Positions 21,150 to 33,100 of a DNA stretch of 64,000 nt are shown here, in pieces. The notes beneath the pieces were generated by a model that was not told where the DNA came from, searched no databases, and saw only the letters and a program-made list of their open reading frames with translations. The position numbers and the translations under genes are program-made. How positions within the stretch are numbered: the stretch's first letter is position 1; every line of letters starts with the position of its first letter. Source of the stretch: Cenococcum geophilum 1.58 (Eukaryota; Ascomycota; Dothideomycetes; Gloniales; Gloniaceae); the NCBI GenBank assembly GCA_001692895.1, contig KV748188.1, positions 2,480,001 to 2,544,000 of the forward strand, in the 5' to 3' direction.

Positions 21150-22700
21150 TTGCTACACCCGGCCTAAAAAGACTAAAACTAACCAAAAGAACCCTAAAAA
21201 ATACCTAGAGAATCCCCCTAAGATATATGCATCGCAGGGGAGGCATACATCAAATAACGGTGGTTTATACTCGCGCGCGTCCACCAGAACCACGCCTAGC
21301 AATAGCCCTCCATAATAAGAATAGGCGAATACTATACTATAAAGTGGAAAGACCTCTATTAAGAAGGCATCTAATAAAATATAAAGCCTATTGGACATGT
21401 CTAGTATCTATAGTTATAGGGGAGTAACTGTTAGCTATAATAAACTAATATAGCTAGCAGAATGGCTCCGCCAGTCTAGCGAATCTTAGGCGCCCCTCTA
21501 GTAAACCCTTAATTAAATCCTTTAATAGCTAAGCAAAATTAAAAATAAATAAAAACCCTCCTTACTGGCGAACCGTACCTAGGCCGCCATAGCTGCGCGT
21601 CTATAGGGAACCCACACCCCTAAAGATAATATCCGGGTATATAATTATAATATAACCAAATATAGAAAAAGTAGAGGGGCTTAAAGGATAATTAGAAATA
21701 GAAGTCCTTATAGAGATTTAAAAAGAGGTCTATAACGCTATTATAGTCTAACACCTTAGGAGCGGAGATATTAGAGTTACCCTAAGGGACTAATAGATAA
21801 AGGAATAAGCCGTTAGGGTAGGGGATAGGCTAGGAGAACGTATTAGTATAAAAGAGCTCCGTAAAGATTACCTAGTCGAAGTCCTAGTGGTTCCCCTAAG
21901 CCTTAGGGTAGAAAAGGGACGCTAGGCGGATAATATAGTAACTATATATAAAATAGTAAAATAAACGGAACGCCTTATACTAGGACTTAAGATTACCTAA
22001 GTCTAATAGCTTTAATAGGAAAATATAAATTAAGTATATAATAAAAATAATAAAAGAATATAAGGGTCGCTAGAGACTTGCTAGGGAAATGCTAGTTAAA
22101 CACATGGCTCCCTTATCGTTAGTATATATATACTAGGAATGCAAAAACTCCTTATTTAAAAAGGTATTATTATAAATAGCCTTATATATAACGTAAGGCT
22201 CTATAATTACAGACTCCGCCTAGAATAATGCTATCGCTATATATAATAGGGGCACATCCAATCTATATACGCAGTATAGGTATACTGCGGCCACTATATA
22301 GGCCCCTATAATATAAGACACTGCTTAAATTAAGACTAAATAAAATGCGTAAACTGCCACTAAAGCACATATAAGGCGTAGGAGAGAGAAGACTGCATTA
22401 AATATAGAAGATAGAAGGTAAGGGCTTAATAGCTACGGGAATAACTATACGCTAGGTTATATAAATGGAAATAATAGGCAATAAGCTAGGGGGGCGCAGG
22501 TGCCTTTCTAGCGTTTCCTACCTTTAATACTAGGGGGCTAGGCTAGCTATCCTAAGCCTTAACGGGCTAGAAGCGACGCCGCGTAACATTATTAGACTAT
22601 ATAGGGACATAAGGGTTATAGGGGATATAAGGGNGAGGACGCCNTATAGGAAGACCNTTATGGACAGCTATAGTAAGCTTAAGACTGGGATAATTAAGAA
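21150..22700 (+). pseudogene. LINE-1 ORF1 (Gag-like) relic
   Basis: Open in patches, e.g. 66 residues at 21227-21427 and further stretches rich in Arg/Lys near 22300-22450. Its position upstream of an endonuclease-RT frame is the main reason for the call. A zinc-knuckle remnant may lie near 22290-22380, but its cysteines cannot be assigned with certainty. Isolated N bases occur at 22634-22660. Confidence 0.45.
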
Positions 22701-22949
22701 TTAGACTTAACGCGGTAAATATAACATTTGTAGCTAACTCTTAAAGGGCATATAGCTAACTAGTAAGAATAGGGAAAGAACCGGAGACAATAGATTTAGA
22801 TATAAAAGCGCTAGTAGGAATATAAGATACGGGAATAAAAAGCTTTATATAAAATAAGTAGTAACTAGGGTATAGACATAAAGAACAGAAGTTTTAAATA
22901 TTTTAGAGAAAGTGGAAATAGAAGAAGTAAGGAACAATAAAGAGGCGAA

Positions 22950-25900
22950 GGACCCTCGCCGGGGGTCCGCTACCTATCCATTATATAATATAACTATAGC
23001 AATACAAACTACTATCTTGTAAGGCCCTTACTAGACAGTTTAGACCTAGAGAAATACTATATCCTTGCTATATAAGAGCCGTACTATAATATATACACAC
23101 AATTAATATACTGCCCCTAAGGATTCCAGCTCCTATATAAACTAAAAGCAGCTATATACGTATGCTTTATAATTAGTAAGACTATTAGCCTGTCCTTATA
23201 GTTATAGTAGGCAGTTAATCTAAATATTGTAGTTATAATAATCCAGACATATAGAGGACCGGTATAAATTATTAATATATATAACCCTAGGGTTAAAGGG
23301 GTCCTATAAATAGAGAATATTATATTAGTAATAAGCTTATTTAAAACTAAAGGCATAGAGTTTATCCTATTAAGAGATATAAACCTCCACTACCCGCGGT
23401 AGGGGGGTATTTATATTACTACTAAATAACAGGTAGAGTGCCTACTAAAAGCTATAGACACTTAGGGCCTTAAGCTAGCCACCCCCCCTAGAGTAATTAT
23501 ATGGCAATAAGGATCCGCTAGAAGTACAATTAACCTTATATTTATAGACAAGGGCCTATACTAAAGACTTAAAAGGTGCAACCCTAAAGAAGAGTAGGCA
23601 CTTACCTTAGACTATATCCCCATTTAGATATAGCTAGATTTAGACATTAAGGCGTAACTAAATAGTAAAAGATACGCAATAAGGATGCTTAAGGTAGACA
23701 GTTTCCTTAATATAGTTAAATAATAACTTTAAGACCTAAAAGAAATCCACCTAATACTAAACAAGTAAGGCTTATTAGCCACCCCTAAGGAAATCAACCA
23801 AAGACTAGAAAGGATCTAGGCAGCGATTAAAAATAGGCTAAAAAAGTACTGCCCGGTCTTAAGGCTAGGCCCCTATACGCGATACGCACGGTCTATATAA
23901 TACATAGTTCTTATAGCTAGCCAATAATAAGTAAGAAGGAAATACTTAAGTAGCTATAACCCTAAAGATAAGAGACAATATAAAGATATAAGAAACCAGT
24001 TAAAGAATACCCTAAAAAAAGAAGTAAGGAATAATTAGAGACGATTTATAAATAAGTATACTTTTAACCCGAGCCTCCCCTATAATAAGGGCCTGTAGGC
24101 TATAGCAAAATAGGTAAAGAAAAAGGTAGGGCGACTAGTAGAAGACCTATGCTTATTACCCCTATAAAGAGCAGGGGAATTATAGGCCACTAATAATAAT
24201 GATAAGAAGGCAAAGATCTTTATAAAAAGGTTCTTCCCCTAACCGGCTCTAGTAGACCTTAGTAATATTACGGGTAAAGCACTAGTAACTCGCCTATAGG
24301 TTAACAGCGATATAATAACAGAGGAAATAGCTAGAACTATTAGCCGCCTTTTAAATAATATAGTACTAGGTCTAGATAGGATTCTAAATAAGGCCTTAAA
24401 GACCTATAGACTACTTATAGCACCCTAGCTTATAGATGTAGCTAGAGCATACTTTGCTATAGGCTATTACCTATAACTTAGAAGATCTATAATAACGGTT
24501 ATCCTACAAAAAGAAGGTAAAGCAGACTACTTAATCCTAGAAAGCTACCGCCCTATTGCCTTAAAAAACACCCTTAGCAAGATCTTAGAAAAGGTAATAG
24601 CGGACTATATAGTAGACACGGCTAAGAAATACGCCCTACTACTATAGAGCTAAATAGGGGCAAGAAAGAACCGCTTAACACTATTAGCACTTACGCTACT
24701 TACTACTACTATTAAATCTGCATAGGCGATGCAAAGGGACTTTATAGTATTAATGCTTAGCCTAAATATTAGTGGCGCCTATAATAACATACCCCATAAG
24801 CGTCTCCTATATATCCTTAGGGCAAAAGGCTTCCTAGAATAGATTATATAATTTATTTAAGGGTTTATAGGTTAGAAAGAAATATTACTAGTCTTTAGTA
24901 AATACTAGAGCCCCCCTATTATAGTTACAATAGGAATACTATAAGGATTACCCCTCTCGCCTATACTCTTCCTTTTCTTTATAAGTAACCTACTTAACTC
25001 CTTTAAGAAAGGGGCGACCTAGGGGATAGGCTTTATTAATAACACAAACCTAATTATATACGGGCCATTAGCCGTAAAGAATTGTAGAATACTAGAGAAA
25101 GCTTATAATACCTATATAGAATGGGCAAGATAATATAGAGTCTAATTCTTACTAAAGAAATACCAGCTAATCTATTTTATAAAAAAACGTAACTAATCTG
25201 TAGATCTCTAGTATATAATCCGCATTTAAGGCTTTAGGGGTTAACTAGTTTAGGGCCTAAGGGTATTAGGAGTATAGGTAGACAGTAAGCTCTTATAAGG
25301 GTTATTTTGGCCCTTACTCGGCTGTATCGCCTAGGGGCTCTTAGGGGTCGCCAAGGCTAGCCTTTGGCTAGCCCTTAGCACCTCCTTATAAGCACCTCAG
25401 GCTTGCAGCCCTTTCCCTCCTTATTGGTTCGTCTCTCAGTACGAGGCTATTACCTACTCTTTACTATATTGTCCTCTTCTATTGACTCCCTATATAACTT
25501 ATGCTCGGCTTGCCTGCTCCTTACCATATACCCTAGTAATACTGCCTTATATTTAAACTAATAAGGAGGGAAGGGCTGCAAGCCTAAGGTGCTTATAAGG
25601 AGGTGCCAAGGGCTAGCCGAAGGCTAGCCTTGGCGACCCCTAAGAGCCCCTAGGCGATGCAGCCGAGTAAGGGCTAAAATAACCCTTATAGCTCTAGTAG
25701 AGCGTATATATAGCGTAAGCGGCCTATAAGGGCTAAGTATAGTATATTATATTATCTAGGATCGTTAATTCTATATAGAGCCCATGCTTTTAGAGGTTAC
25801 GCCTACTATATATAGTAGTTGTCCGGCCAACTATAACGTATAGGTCCAGTATTTAGGCCATTGGAGAATCTAAGAAAGGCCCCCCTAAGTCGCTCCTTAA

Positions 25901-26770
25901 ACCACTCCAAAAGGTCTAAATAGCTTGACTTTAGAGTATAACAGGCGGATATAAGCGAACGGCCACAGTACTGCTTAAGAAGGAAGCCAATATTCCCCCC
26001 CTATAACTATATATTAAAGCCGCTGCAATATAAAGGGCCTAAAATAAACGTAACTCTAATATTATAAAGTATATTAAGACACGCCTAAACAAACTATAGA
26101 GGGACCCTAGGGCGCCCTATGGGAGAATAAACTAACAACCCTAAAGTAGGGAAGATATATTGGAGAAACAGGTAAAGAAAGTAGAAGAAAAATGGTGCTG
26201 CTTTAGGGCCTAGGCCTATATAGAGGAAAAAGGGAGACGCGTAAGAGGCTAGTAAAGACAATAGTAAGAGAAAAAAAGGAGCTAAAGCAGAGTATAAAAG
26301 AACGTTAGGAAACTATCTACTGTAATATAATACTGGTTAGACTAACGCTAAAGAGGCGTATAGGAGTTAAAGATATAGAGGCTAACTAAGGCAAGAGGAA
26401 CCTAAGCTATAGCATAGTTAACGCTATAGGGGGTAAATACTTTAGGGCTTTAAGAAGGCCTAATAAAGGCAGAAAATATAATGGCGATACTCTTAAGAAT
26501 AGGAATAATAGGACTAAAAGACTGGCTCTACTGGGTGGGTATCCTAGTAGGTAGCCTAAGATGCGAATATAGCTAGCTAAGACAGATACTAAAACACGTA
26601 ATACTATTATGCCCCTTACGTACTAACTAAGAAGTAATACTTTTAGTAGCTAGTATAGAGAACTATAATATACCACTCTTAATATAAAAAGGCCTTAAGG
26701 CGGTTACCTAGTGGCTTATTAGCTAAAATGTACTAAACTAGTTCTAGGTTGTAAGGGAAATAGTAATAAA
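22950..26770 (+). pseudogene. LINE-1 ORF2 relic (endonuclease, RT, CCHC tail)
   Basis: An AP-type endonuclease is readable at about 23000-23600, with LLRDINLHYP (usual LLGDFNLHHP) and GSARSTINLIFID near its end. The reverse transcriptase is at about 24500-25290, with ESYRPIALKNTLSKILEKVI, LNISGAYNNIPH (motif A), GLPLSPILFLFFISNLLNSF and FINN at 25032-25043 for the usual FxDD. RNase H-like or thumb sequence resumes after the MITE (GYKRTATVLLKKEANIPPL near 25945-26000). A C-terminal CxCxxxxQTxxH-like motif lies near 26560-26620. The Asp-to-Asn changes in motif C fit TpG to TpA RIP. Dead. Confidence 0.75.
25294..25690. mobile_element. Hairpin MITE inside LINE-1, about 395 bp
   Basis: Two arms of roughly 135-150 bp are inverted copies: TATAAGGGTTATTTTGGCCC at the left, and the complement of the right end TATAAGGGTTATTTTAGCCC. 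They extend through GGCTAGCC and TTGCAGCCCTT to an unpaired loop of about 110 bp (25445-25556). TA borders fit a Tc1/mariner-type insertion. The LINE frame continues on both sides. The MITE keeps CpA and TpG, so it arrived after the main RIP episode or was too short to be hit. Confidence 0.8.
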
Positions 26771-27060
26771 GGGTGGGGGGGGTAAGTAATGGGCGCCCCC
26801 TAATAACTCTACAGTAGTAGAGTAAAGTTTATAATACTAGCGCGTCCGTAGGCTTATTATGGCAGCAGTAGTTCCTAAAGAGGTTAAAAAGTAAGGTAGT
26901 AGGAGCACTATAAGTAACTTATAGGCGCCTCGCAGGCGCCTCGCAGGCGAGTCCTAAAAGGTAGGGAGATAGATTACGGGGTTTTCTTAAATAGAGTTTT
27001 TTCCCTATATGTATATAAGGAGTAGTCCGCGTAGGTTTAATAGGGATCTAAATCGGACGT

Positions 27061-27359
27061 TAAGCAATGAATTATTATTATTTATATATAAAAATTATAT
27101 TTTATAAAAGATTATATCTATAAGAGTAAATCTGTATTAGAAAATAGATACTTCCTTTATAGGTAATATACCCTCACTTACTAACCCGCCGCTTTATTCC
27201 GGCCTATACTCTAACTATTATATAAAGCGTCCTCTCCTTACTATATTACTCTCCCTCCTCTATCTCCTCTTTTCTCCCTAATACTGCCCCCCTTATTAAA
27301 TACCCTAGCCTTAATTAGACCTCCTTGCTCCGCCCCTAAGGCATTTTATACCCCCTATT
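27061..27359. other. Unassigned RIP-degraded sequence
   Basis: AT-rich stretch between the end of LINE-1 and Gypsy-1. With 39470-40131 it forms the host sequence into which Gypsy-1 inserted (duplication CTATT). It includes a pyrimidine-rich run near 27240-27300. No coding frame is recognised. Confidence 0.4.
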
Positions 27360-27569
27360 TGTGGCAGCGCTATAGTATACCACTTACCAAATTCTGCCAA
27401 ATTCTGCCGATCTGTGATTGGCTCGCCTATTACTAGCGCCTTAGCAGCTGCCCTTATATATTTGTTTACTTCAGTTCTAGCGACCCCTTTTCCCTCTCTT
27501 TAGCTTAGTATCTTCGTAATATAGCATTCTATAAGCTTTAGTTTAGAGGCATTTATATAAGCCGTAATA
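27360..27569 (+). repeat. Gypsy-1 5' LTR
   Basis: 210 bp, begins TGTGGCAGCGCTATAG. It contains CCAAATTCTGCCAAATTCTG (27387-27406), a 10-bp period repeat also seen in other LTR families here. Its partner is 39255-39464. Confidence 0.9.
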
Positions 27570-27599
27570 TTATACTAAGCTTACCCTATACTGCCTAGG

Positions 27600-29337
27600 A
27601 AGGCCTTAATAATATTCTACTTTATAAGCTAGATAGGACTGGACTTATACCCCTAGAATTAAAACTAAAGCATATAATACTAATAAACCCTAAAAAGCTA
27701 ATAATAGTACCTAAAGTAAGCTTATTTAAGAGAGCTATCTTTACCTAAGAGGAACCTAAGATCTAATTAGGATTAGAAATTAAAGATAATAATAATGTTA
27801 TAGACGTACGCGAGTAGATTCGCGCCCTTACGGCTAGCCAGAAAGCCAATTATCTTAAAGTAAAAAATATATAAGAGACCCTATAAGAGATCCTAGAAAG
27901 CCTTACGGCCCTATAAAATAGCCTAGGTTCCCCTTTCTAAAGCCCTAGCTAACCTATTTACTTTACTAAATATAATATACTAGGAAGTATGGATATAATA
28001 ATAAAGTAATTAAAGTCCGTTAAGCTTTTTAACCCCTAACTCCTATCTAATAGAATAGACCCTACCTTTAAAAATTAGAGGATTTAAGTACGAGGAAAAC
28101 TCCGCGTTAACTATAACTACTTCCTCTTTAAAGAAGCTAAGATACTTTACCTCTTTAGTTAAACTATAGGAGATACTTAACGTTACCTTTAATTCAAATT
28201 TAAGGATAACTCCCCTATCCGCTTTATATTTATTAGTAAAAAACTATAGCATTTAGCCGCTATATATATAAACCTAAATAAATTATAAAATGCGCGTTAT
28301 AATTATAATGGCTTAATAATAAAGTTAAACTAATCCTTTACTAAGTTTTAGACTTAATTCTTATACCTAATGGGTAAAGGCTAGGTTCCCCTTAAGAGTT
28401 ATTATTTAAACCTATATAATAAGCTAACGGTTTAACTATAAAAGAAGATTATAGTAGCCTTAGATAACTTACTAACCTACTAAAGACTTATAGCCTAATA
28501 TTTATTACTTAACTTAAAATTAAAGTAAATTAATACCCGTTCTAATTAATAAAAAGGGCTTATAGTAGTTAAAACTTATTAACTATACCTATAGGAGCTA
28601 AAGTAGGAAGATAAGCTATAATGGCTTTTATACTAAAAGCGGCTATATCTATATACTAGTAAGCCTTACTTAACTAGCTATATACTTCACTATTAACTAA
28701 TACTTATTAAAATACCCTAATTAACCCTACCTTAGCTATATGCTATAACTATAATAAGGAGGGTTATTTTACCTTATTTTACTTAGAGCTAAAGGATATA
28801 GACAATATTAAGGAGATAGAGGAAGGAGAAATGTCTAATAAGTTAGGAAAAAAAGAATCTTAGAGAAAGACTCCCTTCTAGGATACCCTATTAATCTTAA
28901 AGAGATTAATCTTAGTTAGTTAATACGTGGAAAGTATTTTACCATTCTATATATAGTATCTTAAAATAGATATAAAGTAAATATAACCGCCCTTATTAGT
29001 ATTAGAGTAAATAGCTTCGCCTTTATAAATACTGCTTATATAAATAATATTGCTAAAATTTTAAATATAAAAGCCACTTAATTAGAGAAGCCTATTTAGG
29101 TAAAAGGCTATAATAGCTAAGCCAGCTAGCTAGTTACCTATGTCTTAAAGTTATATATTGCTCTTAACAGATAACGCTAATATAGTATCTCTTTCTATAC
29201 CCTAGACTTAGGGTCTTATAATATAATCCTTAGCCGAAAATAGATGTCCTATTTTAATATTTGGCTAAATATATAATAAAGACAATTTATCTGGCTAGGG
29301 GATAGACTAAAACTACTTTCTTTTATTAGGGAAATCT
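27600..29337 (+). pseudogene. Gypsy-1 gag-protease relic
   Basis: Gag-like frames run from about 27650, with a zinc-knuckle remnant CYNYNKEGYF near 28740-28770 (usual CxxCxxxGH). A protease-like stretch follows near 28990-29250, ending in the typical DLGSYNIILGRKWM-type sequence (29200-29250). The frame is cut by Copia-2 at 29342 and full of TAG/TAA stops. Confidence 0.7.
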
Positions 29338-29342
29338 AAACT

Positions 29343-29601
29343 TGTATAATTATAGCACCTACTATACTAACCGCGTGCTTACGCGGTTCGATACACCAAG
29401 TACGCGTTTACGCGTTCGGTTCGCTTACGCGTCTGGTGCACTCCTAAAACACTAGCTTAGGGGGGAGGTGCGTTAGTATATAGACCACGTAGCCCACCTC
29501 AATAGAATTAACAGTCACCACCGTCTAAATAAGCATACGATACTATACGTATTTCGTGCCCCTAGACACGACTTACTTATACTATTAAATTGGTACCAAT
29601 A
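29343..29601 (+). repeat. Copia-2 5' LTR
   Basis: 259 bp, begins TGTATAATTATAGCACCTAC. It contains repeated TTACGCG blocks and ends TTGGTACCAATA. The partner at 35445-35703 ends TTGGTACCGACA, the expected TG...CA form. Confidence 0.92.
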
Positions 29602-29641
29602 CTAATTAGTAAGCGCGCACAGATTAGGAGATACGCACTTG

Positions 29642-29792
29642 CTTAGAAGACGTCTAACGCTCCACCTTGCAAGCCCCTATTTTAGTTAAAGAGAATTAAA
29701 GTACTTTAGATTTAGAAGACATCTAACGCTCCACCTTACCTAGAATTACCTTAAATCTACCCTGGTTTTAGAAGACGTTTACGCTCCACCTT
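29642..29792 (+). repeat. Three direct repeats in the Copia-2 leader
   Basis: A 26-27-bp unit near TTAGAAGACGTCTAACGCTC followed by CACCTT occurs at 29642-29668, 29711-29737 and 29767-29792. Each holds a small palindrome around AGACGTCT. The position just after the 5' LTR is where packaging or dimerisation signals are found in retroelements; that role is only inferred. Confidence 0.8.
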
Positions 29793-29920
29793 AATTAGAG
29801 ATATTAACTACTGTACCAGTAGTTAACGCAACTACGTTAAGAACACAATTATACCAAGAACGCGACCACCACACTCTACTAAAATACCCCGGCCTCCTCT
29901 CTAACCCCTTACGGAGACCC

Positions 29921-30105
29921 CTTACCCTTTTACGAACCGTTACGGACCCGTTAATTACTTTTACGGACCGTTACGGAGACCTCTTACCCTCCTGCGAACT
30001 ACTATAGACCTATTAAGACCCTACGGAGACCCCCTTACCCTTTTACGAACCGTTACGGGCCCGTCAACCGATTTTACGGACCTTTATAAGACCTCTTCCA
30101 CCCGC
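29921..30105 (+). repeat. Two approximate tandem units rich in TTACGG
   Basis: A unit of about 97 bp starting TACGGAGACCCC, followed by TTACCCTTTTACGAACCGTT, occurs near 29925 and again near 30022 with changes. Both are filled with TTACGGACC-like words. They lie in the leader or at the start of gag. Confidence 0.65.
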
Positions 30106-30149
30106 TACGCACCACACTACACTATATAGTATAGTAGATATCAGCAAGC

Positions 30150-33100
30150 AGGTTAATAAAGGTTAAAAGAAGTAGAGATAAGGAGTCGACGTTACGTCTA
30201 TAGATAATATTAACAACTATATTAAATTTAAAATCCTTAAGTATAAATACTTTAAGCTTATAAACGTCGACCTATAGGAGTAATACTAGGAAGACTTTAC
30301 GGACTTTACGGAAGCCATCTTTAAGGAATATAACCCTACTACTATCTGTAACCTACGGACCCTTTTACGTAACTAAGGTGTATAGGTTAAAAGGAATAAA
30401 CGGGTTACTATCGCACGGTCCTTATACAATATAATATATAAGGAGGACTAAACGGAATAGACTAAGAAAGAAATCCTAGACGAGTATAACACTACTAAGG
30501 AACTCTTTGCTTCTTCCAAACTTAATATAATCGCTAGCCTTATACCTAACCCTCTTAACCAAATTTGTCCTATAAACCCAAGCAGTTTTAGAATTAATCT
30601 TACTGGCTAAAGTATACCTAGTACTCATATTACGGACCGTAATACCCCTATAACCCAAATTACGGACTATAATACCCCCGCGAACTAAAATACGGACCAA
30701 ACCCCTCCCGTTATTTAAACTACAGATCCGCAACCCATATATCTACAACCTATAAATCCGCAAGCTACAGACCCGCAAACTACCTAAGTAAAGACCTACG
30801 GTAAGGAGCTAGCTAACCTAGCTAAGCTCTATACCGACAAATCTAAGTACAGCGGTGAAAACAATAACTTTAACTTTAAACTAACTATCTTTACGGACCT
30901 CTGTTAGAAGGCTAATATTCCTAAACAGGAGTTTAGCTAAGCCTACTCTACCATACTACGCGGCCTAGCACTTAACTACTACTACACTAACCTTAAGAGC
31001 AACCCCCTTAGTGTTCCCTTTAATAAGCTATACAAAGCCACACGTAACTACTTTAAAGGACTAGAATATAGGCGTAATATCCTTACCTAATAGAATACAA
31101 CCAAGTTACGGACCGTAATAGATAAGAATACTAAAAAATCAACTATAGAGTGCCTATAAATCCTTATTAAAGACCTCCGCCACCTATAGCACGGTCTTAA
31201 TATTAAGCTTTAAACGGATAACTTCTTGCACAATAAACTAATTACGGCCTGCTAGGAAATGGAACCCTATAAATACGCCTATTACAAGCCCGCAGACACC
31301 GTAGCTGGCCTTATCAACGATTTATGGTCCTCTATTGCAACGTACAAAGCCTTAAACCCGCTAGGCAGTACTTAAGCCTTCGTTACAGACCTATAAGATC
31401 CGCAAACTGACTTAGATGCCTACTTTACGGACCGCCGCTACCGCTAGCAGCACCCGTATTGACCAGGTTCTACCCATAACCTCTATAGCAACTCCCGTAC
31501 AAAAGCATACCCCCACAGACAAACCAATCAGAAGTGCTTTATATGCGGTAAGGAAGGATGTTAGTCTATAAGGTATACCTAAGAAGAACGTAACAGGTCT
31601 AAGAAGAAATTTAATAAACAGATTAACCAGTTTATCTTAGAATATAAAGGAAAGGAAGTAGAAGAGTCTCTTAACGAGTTAATAGAAGCCCTTATAATTG
31701 ATTTTAACTTAGACGCTTAGGAATAGGAGACCTTAGAGACATTCCTAACTACTTTTAGACCTTTTACGGACAGTTAAGCCTTTAACACTATAACCATATT
31801 AGCCGACCGTTCCTTTATACACTTAATTATACCCAAAAACTGGCCCATAAGCACACCCGTTAGACCCATTACGGACGTTACGGACCGTAAACAGGACCTA
31901 TTTGCATATGTTACTACAGAACGCTATACCCCTAAAGAATTCTATAGCGTTATAATCAATATAGGTGCCTCTAAGAAGTCTACTACAGGTTACGGATAAT
32001 ACCTTGTATATAAGACCACCGTAAATGATAATACGGATATTAATACTATGCAATCTGGGGCCGTAAACGTCTAATTCGGCATTAGCTCAACCACATCAAT
32101 TAAATCAGTTGCAGTTGAGACCCCAATTAGCCTAGTTAACTTCCACGTAGTAAAAGCGGACACCCCTTTTCTACTCTGCCTTGTAAATATAGATAGGTTA
32201 TAGGTCTACTATAACAACGTTACGGACACTGTAATTAGCCCTATAACTACCCTAGGAAGTAAATATATTACCCTACCAATTATATAACGTTTTGGACACC
32301 CGTTCCTTATATAGGGAGAGACTTTACAGACCTATATTTAGGAATCTTTTAACTATAACCCGTACTACCTCACTAGTACGGAGATCCACCGCCTATACCG
32401 CCGCTTCGGCCACCCGTCAGCTAAAAAGCTATATAGAGTCCTTGAACATTCTGGACACGACAACGTTAATAGGAAGGCAATCAACCACCTGACTAAATAC
32501 TACTCTTTCTGCCAGAAATACGGACGTTCCCTAGGCAGATTTAAGTTCACCCTTTATAAGGACCTTAATTTCAACCACTTAGTATACATAGATATTATGT
32601 ACATTAACGGCAGTCTAGTATTACATATAATTAACGAGGCAACCCACTATTAAGCTACCCGTTAGTTGCAAAATATATCCGCAAAATATACTTGGGACAT
32701 TTTACGGACCTGCTAGATTAATACATACCTTAGGCCTCCTAAGTATATCACCCACAACACTAGTAGAAACTTCATTAGCAAGAAATTCCAGTAGTATGCT
32801 ATGGCCATAGCTATATTAATAAAAGCCGTTCTAGTTAAGGCGCACTAGTCTATTAGGCTTATTAAGCGAGCTTACCTAGCTTTACGGAGAGCTTACCAGA
32901 TTATTACGGACGAGTATAAAAACATCTAAAAGGAACTAGCTTTACAGATGGCTGTAAAAGCCGTTAACGACACCGCTGGCCCTAACGGACTAGTACCTAC
33001 CCTCTTGGTCTATGGAGCCTACCCAAGGATAAGTAACCTAGACCCCCCTACTTTGTCTATTACGGAACGAGCAGCTATAATACGGAAGGCAATAGCTAAG

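Larger units (their letters stand above)
20940..27060 (+). mobile_element. LINE-1, Tad-like non-LTR retrotransposon, RIP-degraded
   Basis: Plus-strand order: a Gag-like ORF1 region, then an ORF2 with endonuclease, reverse transcriptase and a C-terminal CCHC-like motif. It is interrupted by a hairpin MITE at 25294-25690, after which the ORF2 frame resumes. Almost all stops are TAG or TAA at positions where CAG or CAA would fit, the RIP signature. Neither end is defined: no target duplication or poly-A was found and the left border is only estimated. The region from about 20110 to 20940 is similarly RIP-mutated and may be its 5' part or another relic. Confidence 0.75.
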
